DNA from: Pseudovibrio denitrificans JCM 12308
GTDB lineage: Bacteria; Pseudomonadota; Alphaproteobacteria; Rhizobiales; Stappiaceae
Direction of reading: 5' to 3'
Assembly: GCF_001310815.1 (NCBI RefSeq)
Contig: NZ_BAZK01000024.1
Coordinates: 20,356 to 84,355 of the forward strand
DNA: 64,000 bases
The notes beneath the pieces were generated by a model. That model had not been told where the DNA came from. It made no database searches and saw only the letters and a list, made by a program, of their open reading frames with translations. This document shows, piece after piece, positions 57,811-64,000 of this stretch. Position 1 is the stretch's first letter; every line of letters begins with the position of its first letter. The position numbers were made by a program, and so were the translations under genes.

Positions 57811-57839
57811 TTATGAGCGATCCGAAGTAACCAACAAAA

Positions 57840-58372
57840 CCAATTGTGATCGCGGCGTGTGACGTCCTCATGGGAGGCAAATAGTCGACTCAGGACAATC
57901 GTGGGTAGGTATGGGAAATTGCCCCACCCCTTGCTGATTGAGCATGGAATCTTATGATCTGAGGTGGGAAAAGCGCCTTATTGGCGAGGCTGATAGGTTA
58001 AAATCACTAGAGCGACTTGGCCAAATTCTTTCTTTCGCCTCTGTAAAAACTGTGAGTACTTCTGGTTGTAATCGCGTTTTGGACGCGTGTAACTCGCAGA
58101 AATCCCTGCGTAAACTCCTATCAATACTTCGTTTACCATAATTGGTGATAACTACCAGATGTTAAGGGGCATTCTTTTCGGTTTGGACATGTGGGTTCAT
58201 TGACGTCCCATGCTATCCCATGGTATCCCATAGGCTCCCGGGGAATTCCGGTGTGTACTTCAGTAATCTTGTTGTTTTTGCCTGATTTGAGCGCTGGCTC
58301 TCCAAGGAGTGGAGAGTTGTTTGATGTGCCGATGACAGATCAAGAAGATCTGGCTCATTAAAGAGGGGACCA
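57840..58372. other. Leader region upstream of the dcw cluster
   Basis: About 530 bp with no convincing gene; a 67-codon frame at 57938-58141 lacks a proper start. It contains the MraZ boxes (58206-58239) and a hairpin CTCTCC / GGAGAG at 58298-58316 followed by TTGTTT. The hairpin is in the right place for an attenuator of mraZ transcription. Confidence 0.4.
58206..58239 (-). promoter_or_regulatory. MraZ boxes of the dcw promoter
   Basis: Read on the minus strand, TGGGA occurs at 58226-58230, 58216-58220 and 58206-58210, exactly 10 bp apart, with a weaker copy near 58236. Direct TGGG repeats with 10-bp period are the established MraZ operator, so the cluster is autoregulated by MraZ. Confidence 0.9.
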
Positions 58373-58843
58373 ATGGCTGGTTTTGTTTCGCACTTCACCA
58401 ATCGGGTGGATGCAAAGGGTCGTGTATCGATCCCTGCGCCATTCCGTGCGGCGTTGGCGAAAGACGGCTTTGAAGGTCTCTACTGCTTCCCATCTCCTTT
58501 TCAGGAGGCGGTTGATGCAGGTGGCAACGGACTTACCGCTGAAATCCAGAAACGACTAGATGCGTTTTCGACGCTTTCCATGGAGTACGACGCTCTGTCC
58601 ACGGCGCTGTATGGCGCCAGTGAGACGCTGAAAATTGACCGGGATGGTCGGATTGTTCTGTCTGAGATGATCCGTAACCACACTGGCATTGACGGCGAAG
58701 TCACGTTTGTGGGGCAGGGGTTTAAGTTTCAGATTTGGGAACCGACCAGGTTCGCCAAGCACCGCGACGAGGCCATGAAGCGGGCGCTTGCAGTATTGTC
58801 TTCCGGCGGTGCGCCGGGGGCAGCAGCCGGAGGGGCACTATGA
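58373..58843 (+). CDS. mraZ: Transcriptional regulator MraZ
   Basis: 156 residues, two AbrB-like SpoVT domains. First: VSHFTNRVDAKGRVSIPAPF then FEGLYCFPSPFQEAVDAGG; second: ETLKIDRDGRIVLSEMIRNH with GEVTFVGQGFKFQIW. It represses its own dcw operon through the boxes upstream. First gene of the cluster; AGAGGGG site before the ATG. Overlaps rsmH by 4 bp. Confidence 0.95.
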   Translation: MAGFVSHFTNRVDAKGRVSIPAPFRAALAKDGFEGLYCFPSPFQEAVDAGGNGLTAEIQKRLDAFSTLSMEYDALSTALYGASETLKIDRDGRIVLSEMIRNHTGIDGEVTFVGQGFKFQIWEPTRFAKHRDEAMKRALAVLSSGGAPGAAAGGAL

Positions 58844-59881
58844 TGACGGGCGGCGACGGAGACAAATCCGGTATCGCTGGCGGACCAGCGCGTCACATTC
58901 CAGTCCTTCTGGATCGGGGTGCGGGAGGCAATGGCCCCCGCGCCGGGTGATGTGATTGTTGACGGCACATTTGGTGCCGGTGGTTACTCCAGCGCATTTC
59001 TTGATGCTGGAGCCAGTGTGATTGGTATTGACCGGGATCCGGATGCGATCCGTGATGGTCGTGCTTTGGAACAGGCGTCTGATGGGCGCCTGAAGCTGGT
59101 TCACGGACAGTTTGTCGATCTTGAAGAGCATGCACGTGCGCTCGGCCATGATGCGGTTGACGGCGTGGTCATGGATCTTGGTGTTTCTTCCATGCAGTTG
59201 GATCAGGCAGCGCGAGGCTTCTCGTTCCGCTTTGATGGTCCGCTTGATATGCGCATGGAGCAGGATGGTCCAAGTGCTGCGGATGTGGTGAACACCATGG
59301 AGCGCAAGGACCTGACACGCATCATCGGATTGCTTGGTGAGGAGAAGCGCGCTTCCAGTGTTTCTCATGCCATTTGTCAGGCGCGTGAAGAGAAGCCTTT
59401 TGAGACCACGCTTGAGCTTGCTCGCGTGATTGAAAAGGTGGTGAAGCGTAATCCGAAGAAAGCCAGCATTCATCCGGCAACGCGCACATTTCAGGCGCTG
59501 CGGATCTATGTAAATGGTGAGCTGCATCAGGCAGCAGGTGCACTGGCTGCGGCAGAGCGGATTTTGCGTCCGGGTGGACGTCTGGTTGTTGTGACGTTCC
59601 ATAGCTTGGAAGACCGCATTGTGAAGCGGTTCCTTGCTGATCGTTGCAAGACCCGCGGTGGTGGTTCTCGCCACATGCCAGAGGTGGATATTCCGCCTCC
59701 GACTTTCGAATTTATCGTGAAGGGCAATCAGGATGCCAGCGTTGAGGAGGTTGCTGACAACCCTCGCGCACGGTCTGCTCGTTTGAGAGCAGGGCGCCGG
59801 CTGGATTCGCCTGCACGACCATTAGATATTCATGAGGCTGGCGTTCCGCGTCTTGCTTCATTCCACGGACTAGGGGGCTAG
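58840..59881 (+). CDS. rsmH: 16S rRNA C1402 N4-methyltransferase RsmH (frameshifted)
   Basis: 346 residues if one surplus G is removed at 58916-58919, after HIPVLLDR; the frame then continues VREAMAPAPGDVIVDGTFGA. SAM motif DGTFGAGGYSSAFLDAG, MDLGVSSMQLDQAARGFSFR and a final FHSLEDRIVKRFL are classic. It methylates N4 of C1402 in 16S rRNA. Start ATG 58840 has GGAGGGG. It is the only insertion-type shift in the window; all others are losses. Confidence 0.92.
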
Positions 59882-59884
59882 GCT

Positions 59885-60238
59885 ATGCTGCGCTTCGTTA
59901 ATCTGTTCTTTGTTGTTGCAGTGGTTATTGGCGCTGCGCTCGTTTACGACATCAAGATGTCCAACGAAAACCTTGCCGATCAGGTACGTCAGCTCTCTGC
60001 TGAGATCGCCAAGGAAAAGGACGAGATCCGCTACTACAAGGCCCAGTGGAGTGTGCTCAATCAACCGGGGCGCCTGCAGGGTATCGTTGATCGTTATAAC
60101 GATATTCTCAAGCTTGAGCCTTTGCGTGCAGAGCAGATTACGACACTGAAGGCATTGCCGGTTAAGCCTGTTCTGATGGAGCCAGTTTCTGCTGATGCGA
60201 TGAGCGGTTACGCTAGTCGCGTTACATCCGTGCAATAA
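59885..60238 (+). CDS. ftsL: Cell division protein FtsL
   Basis: 117 residues. A short cytoplasmic start, one membrane helix (FVNLFFVVAVVIGAALVYDI) and a periplasmic coiled coil (NENLADQVRQLSAEIAKEKD) with a leucine repeat. Position between rsmH and ftsI is diagnostic. It forms the FtsBLQ complex that activates FtsWI. The sequence itself is poorly conserved. Confidence 0.88.
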   Translation: MLRFVNLFFVVAVVIGAALVYDIKMSNENLADQVRQLSAEIAKEKDEIRYYKAQWSVLNQPGRLQGIVDRYNDILKLEPLRAEQITTLKALPVKPVLMEPVSADAMSGYASRVTSVQ

Positions 60239-60249
60239 GGGAGGAGCTC

Positions 60250-61974
60250 GTGGCCAGGAAAGCTGACAGCTCCTTTTTGAGGCGGTCTAACTTCAATCAA
60301 AAACATGGCACTACAGCGATGCGGGTTCGTGGCCCGGGTCGCTCTCGTATTGTTTTTGCCATGACATTGTTCGTGCTTGTGTACGGGGCGATTGCCGGTC
60401 GTCTGATCCTGCTTGGATTGCAGGATGGTGATCCGGCTCAGCGCTTCCTTGCCGCGCAAAGTACGGTTGCTCAAGCGCGCCCAGATATTGTTGATCGCAA
60501 TGGTGAAATCCTTGCGACCGATATCAAGAGTGCTGCGCTTTATGCTGAGCCGCGGAAGATCCCGGATACGGATGAGGTTTTTGATGGCCTGATCTCCGTG
60601 TTGCCGGAGCTGGATACGCCTGCGATCAAGAAACGTCTGGAAAGCAATGCGCTGTTTACGTGGCTGAAGCGTGAGATCACGGTTGAGCAGCGTCAGGCTA
60701 TTCATGCGCTCGGTCTTCCGGGAGTTGGTTTCCGCGAGAGCAATAAGCGGTTTTATCCGGGTGGTCAGACTGTCAGCCACATTCTTGGTACGGTGAATGT
60801 CGACAACCAGGGCCTTTCCGGCATGGAGAAGTATGTCGATCAGGCGTGGTTGAAGGATCTGCAGGATCTTGGCTTTACGCAGGATCGCAACATGGAACCT
60901 GTGAAGCTCTCCGTTGACCTGCGTGTGCAGCATGCAGTGCGTGATGAGCTGCGTCGCTCCATGGAGTACTATAAGGCTAAAGCGGCGATGGGTGTGGTGC
61001 TGAAGGCGGATACTGGCGAAGTGATTGCCATGACGTCTTTGCCAGACTTTGACCCGAACAACCGTCAGCAGGCGCTTGAGAAAGCGCGCATGAACCGCGT
61101 CACCGGTGGTGTCTTCGAGCTGGGCTCAATCTTCAAGGGCCTTACCATCGCGATGGCGCTGGATAGTGGCAAGGTGAAGCTGGAAGACGGGTTTGATGCG
61201 ACCAAGCCAATCCGTGTTGCTGGTCAGAAGATTGACGACTTCCATGGCAAGCGCCGTGTGTTGTCTGTTCCTGAAGTTTTCATTTACTCGTCCAACATCG
61301 GCACCATCAAGGTTATGCAGCGTGCCGGAATTGAGGCGCAGAAAGAGTTCCTGTCCAAAGTTGGCCTGACCGAAAAGATGAACACCGAGATGCCTGGCGT
61401 TGCGCGGCCTCTGCTTCCTCCTAAGTGGAACGAGCTTGCTGCAATGACCATCTCGTTTGGTCATGGTGTGGGTGTGACGCCGCTGCAGATGGCTGTGGCT
61501 GGTGCAACGCTGGTCAATGGCGGCAAGTATCTTGAGCCAACCTTCCTGCCTCGCAGTGAGGAAGAGGCGGACAAGCTTGCCAAGCAGGTTCTGAAACCAG
61601 AAACCAGTGAGATCCTACGGTATCTCAACCGCGAGAACGTTCTGCGCGGATCCGGTCGGCGTGCTGCTGTACCGGGTTATGACGTTGGCGGTAAAACTGG
61701 AACAGCGCAGAAGGTTGTGAATGGCCGTTACGCGGAAGGTGTTTATCTGAACTCCTTCATGTCGGCGTTCCCGATGTCCAATCCTGAGTATCTCGTTTTG
61801 ATTGTGTTGGATGAGCCGCAAAAAGTGGAGGGGCAACGTTATTCCACCGCAGGGTGGAATGCTGTGCCAACCACTGCATCTGTTATCCGCAGAATTGCAC
61901 CAATGCTCGGCGTGGTGCCTGATTTCGCAGATGACGCAGAGACAATTCCGGTTTCCTATCAGAACCGGAACTAA
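60250..61974 (+). CDS. ftsI: Division-specific transpeptidase FtsI (PBP3)
   Basis: 574 residues. N-terminal membrane helix (RIVFAMTLFVLVYGAIAGRL), dimerisation domain (DIVDRNGEILATDI) and a transpeptidase domain with the serine motif GSIFKG (active Ser), SSN in YSSNIGTIK, and KTGTAQK. It crosslinks septal peptidoglycan. GTG 60250 has a GGAGGAG site. Follows ftsL by 11 bp, clearly an operon. Confidence 0.96.
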   Translation: MARKADSSFLRRSNFNQKHGTTAMRVRGPGRSRIVFAMTLFVLVYGAIAGRLILLGLQDGDPAQRFLAAQSTVAQARPDIVDRNGEILATDIKSAALYAEPRKIPDTDEVFDGLISVLPELDTPAIKKRLESNALFTWLKREITVEQRQAIHALGLPGVGFRESNKRFYPGGQTVSHILGTVNVDNQGLSGMEKYVDQAWLKDLQDLGFTQDRNMEPVKLSVDLRVQHAVRDELRRSMEYYKAKAAMGVVLKADTGEVIAMTSLPDFDPNNRQQALEKARMNRVTGGVFELGSIFKGLTIAMALDSGKVKLEDGFDATKPIRVAGQKIDDFHGKRRVLSVPEVFIYSSNIGTIKVMQRAGIEAQKEFLSKVGLTEKMNTEMPGVARPLLPPKWNELAAMTISFGHGVGVTPLQMAVAGATLVNGGKYLEPTFLPRSEEEADKLAKQVLKPETSEILRYLNRENVLRGSGRRAAVPGYDVGGKTGTAQKVVNGRYAEGVYLNSFMSAFPMSNPEYLVLIVLDEPQKVEGQRYSTAGWNAVPTTASVIRRIAPMLGVVPDFADDAETIPVSYQNRN

Positions 61975-62086
61975 ACAGGAGAGGTGAATGGGGCAATACA
62001 TGGAGATTTTGGGGAAATATGAAGACAATTATTCTCCGAAACTGCTTTGCCACATTCATGTCTCATAGGCCGGACATATCGACGCT

Positions 62087-64000
62087 ATGTTGCTTAAAGA
62101 CCTTACAAAACAAGAGATAGACTCCGCCGCAGGCGATGGGCCGGACGGCGCTGGTGCTCTCACTATTTCGGGGCTTACTGCTGATAGTCGGGCAGTGGAG
62201 CCCGGTTTTGTTTTTGCTGCCCTGAAGGGCGTGAAAGTTGATGGTGCACAGTTTATCGAGCAGGCCGTGGACGCTGGCGCTGCTGCTATTTTGATTGATG
62301 CAGACCGTATTGATGATGATATCCGCAAAAAGGCCAAACAGGCTGCTCTGATCGCTGCAAAAGATGCGCGCCGGGAACTTGCTTTGATGGCTGCGGCCTT
62401 TGCTGGCAGGCAGCCTGAAAAGATGGTTGCAGTTACGGGAACTGCGGGCAAAACGTCCGTTGCTGTATTCGTTCGTCAGATCTTTGAGTATGCCGGGCTT
62501 GTTTCGGCCAGTCTCGGTACCATCGGTACTGTGACCTCTACAGGGCAGAGCTATGGAGGTTTGACCACGCCTGATCCTGTGTCCTTGCACGAGGATCTGA
62601 AGCGTCTGGCAGAAGATGGCATTACCCACGCAGCGATGGAAGCTTCCAGTCATGGGCTGGATCAGCACCGCCTAGATGGTGTGCGCATTGTTGCTGCTGG
62701 CTTTACCAATCTTGGCCGGGATCACATGGACTACCACCCAACGGTAGAGGATTACCTGCAGGCAAAGTTGCGCCTGTTTCGTGATCTGCTGCCGGATGAC
62801 GGTGTGGTGGTTATTGATCCGGAAGCACAGTTTGCAGACCGTGTGCTGGAAGTTGCCAGAGAGCGCGGCCTCAAGACCTTTACCACCGGTTTCTTTGGTG
62901 AAGACCTAAAGGTGCGGAGCGTTCAGCCGGAAGGGTTTAGTCAGGTTCTTGAGCTTGAGACGGCTGAAGGCGTGTTCTCTGTTGCGCTGCCGCTTGCTGG
63001 TGATTTTCAGGTCAGCAATGCGCTGATCGCTGCAGGTCTGGCGATTGCTGCTGGTGTTCCGCTGCAGACTGCCTTGGAAGCGCTGACAGTTTTGCGTGGT
63101 GCACCGGGCCGTATTGAGCATGTTGGTACCCGTGAGAACGGGGCGCTGGTGTTCGTTGATTATGCTCATAAGCCAGAAGCGCTGGAGAATGTGCTTGCGG
63201 CGCTGCGTCCGTTTGCTCCGGGGCGCCTGATCAGCGTGTTTGGCTGTGGCGGTGATCGTGATGCCGGTAAGCGTCCGCTGATGGGTGAGATTTCGGCGCG
63301 GCTTGCTGATGTTTCCATCGTGACGGACGACAATCCACGCACCGAAAATCCTGACAGTATTCGCGAAGAGATTGTTGCTGCTTGTCCTGCTGCGCTTGAG
63401 ATCGGGGATCGTGCGCTTGCCATCCGCCAGGCTGTGAAGATGCTGCAGGAAGGCGATGTGTTGTGTGTGGCCGGTAAAGGTCATGAAACAGGGCAGATTG
63501 TTGGAACTGAAGTTCTGCCATTCTCTGATCACGAAGAAATCCAAAAAGCGCTCGCAGAAGCCTCTGAAGAAAATGGCGTTGCTCCAGTTGCCGAGGGTGG
63601 TTCGCCTGAGCTCTCTCTAGAGCTGGATGAGCTGGATCTTCTTGCAGATGAAGGTGATGATTTAGCCGCCGCTGAAGCGCTTGATGATGACGATCTGCTG
63701 GCAGCAGTTCAGGCTGGTGTGGACGAGCTGGAAGCGGCTCTGCCGGAAAATCCTGATGATGCACGTGATCAGGAAGAGGAAGACTGGCTGGCGCTGGAAG
63801 AGGAAGTTCTTGGTGCTGACGATCTTGCTGATGCGGAGCTGGCTGATGTTGAAAGCCATGACCCTGACTTTGGTAAGGATGGCTTCCCGAATGTTGCAGA
63901 AGATACGCCGGATGCGCTTGAAGACGAGCTGCTGGGTGATCTAGCGGCTATCGAAGCCGAAGCCGAAGCCGAAGCCGAAGCCGAAGCCGAAGCCGAAGCC
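62087..64000 (+). CDS. murE: UDP-MurNAc-L-Ala-D-Glu ligase MurE with long acidic extension (open at window end)
   Basis: Open for 638 codons to the edge. The MurE part (about residues 1-490) has ATP motif VTGTAGKTSVAVF, HMDYHPT and the DNPRTENP motif that marks meso-DAP-adding enzymes, and CVAGKGHETGQI near its end. Where MurE normally stops, the frame continues with about 140 highly acidic residues (LSLELDELDLLADEGDDLAA, later ARDQEEEDWLALEEEVLGAD) and then a Glu-Ala repeat encoded by eight GAAGCC units. What follows is outside the window; a fusion to MurF, the usual next gene, is possible. Confidence 0.9.
   Translation, partial: MLLKDLTKQEIDSAAGDGPDGAGALTISGLTADSRAVEPGFVFAALKGVKVDGAQFIEQAVDAGAAAILIDADRIDDDIRKKAKQAALIAAKDARRELALMAAAFAGRQPEKMVAVTGTAGKTSVAVFVRQIFEYAGLVSASLGTIGTVTSTGQSYGGLTTPDPVSLHEDLKRLAEDGITHAAMEASSHGLDQHRLDGVRIVAAGFTNLGRDHMDYHPTVEDYLQAKLRLFRDLLPDDGVVVIDPEAQFADRVLEVARERGLKTFTTGFFGEDLKVRSVQPEGFSQVLELETAEGVFSVALPLAGDFQVSNALIAAGLAIAAGVPLQTALEALTVLRGAPGRIEHVGTRENGALVFVDYAHKPEALENVLAALRPFAPGRLISVFGCGGDRDAGKRPLMGEISARLADVSIVTDDNPRTENPDSIREEIVAACPAALEIGDRALAIRQAVKMLQEGDVLCVAGKGHETGQIVGTEVLPFSDHEEIQKALAEASEENGVAPVAEGGSPELSLELDELDLLADEGDDLAAAEALDDDDLLAAVQAGVDELEAALPENPDDARDQEEEDWLALEEEVLGADDLADAELADVESHDPDFGKDGFPNVAEDTPDALEDELLGDLAAIEAEAEAEAEAEAEAEA
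63953..64000 (+). repeat. GAAGCC hexanucleotide tandem repeat in murE
   Basis: Eight perfect copies to the window edge, encoding Glu-Ala. Copy number could vary by slippage without breaking the frame. Confidence 0.95.

Noticed and set aside
57938..58141. 67-codon frame upstream of mraZ
   Set aside because: Non-ATG start without a ribosome site, in a region better explained as promoter and leader.
63953..64000. GAAGCC array considered as a CRISPR or intergenic satellite
   Set aside because: Units are contiguous hexamers without spacers and lie in the murE reading frame.
1..64000. tRNA, rRNA, tmRNA, insertion sequences and CRISPR arrays
   Set aside because: None could be found by reading both strands; no TTCGA-type T-loop context, transposase motifs or spaced repeats were seen.

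Overview
The window reads as chromosomal DNA of an alphaproteobacterium with moderate GC. Signs are the mraZ-rsmH-ftsL-ftsI-murE cell-division cluster, DUF2336, DUF2293, BA14K and extensin-like proteins, a two-cysteine OxyR and a type A RNase P RNA. A marine, host-associated member of the Hyphomicrobiales/Stappiaceae such as Pseudovibrio is my best guess, by inference only: no rRNA or species marker is present.

Layout. 1-3.7 kb: 3' end of sbcC and a large Amt-like/PAS/GGDEF/EAL membrane sensor. 4-8 kb: a degenerate HAD protein, a cobalamin riboswitch driving a CbiM-type cobalt permease, and ettA. 8-10 kb: an accessory pair, namely a SpvC/OspF-family phosphothreonine lyase (a type III effector family) and a leaderless GH18 chitinase. 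10-20 kb: DUF2293, a GGDEF protein with a decayed EAL domain, an Fe-S-type regulator, a LuxR-type regulator, OxyR, DUF2336 and a large MscS channel. 20-26 kb: methionine block of a fused ArsR/SAM-methyltransferase regulator, metF and metH, with a perfect 18-bp palindrome upstream. 26-35 kb: azoreductase, extensin-like and BA14K envelope proteins, a HugZ-like protein, methyltransferase, GST, thioesterase, two TSUP exporters, a CaCA antiporter and a GNAT. 35-40 kb: a 1,201-residue hydantoinase/oxoprolinase divergent from a MarR-type regulator. 40-46 kb: DoxX-like protein, GGDEF/EAL protein, DjlA, AmiD-type amidase and a small lytic transglycosylase. 46-58 kb: a PNPOx-like/MocR divergon, rnpB, an AT-rich gene resembling a proteasome-type Ntn hydrolase, and small metabolic genes including pepT and a MerR/MFS pair. 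58-64 kb: the start of the dcw cluster, with MraZ boxes and a murE whose open frame runs into an acidic, Glu-Ala repeat tail at the window edge.

Sequence quality matters for every reader. Nine genes (sbcC, the Amt-like sensor, the cobalt permease, ettA, oxyR, the oxoprolinase, merR, the MFS gene and rsmH) are broken by small frameshifts. Nearly all are one-base losses in short homopolymers; rsmH has one gain. Restoring the missing bases gives whole-codon, full-length genes each time. I treat these as probable base-calling errors and annotate each gene as one unit.

The most striking candidates are the SpvC-like effector (8039-8776), the HslV-like protein beside rnpB (48627-49448), the Amt-like c-di-GMP sensor that has lost its channel histidines (392-3669), and the extended MurE (62087 onward).
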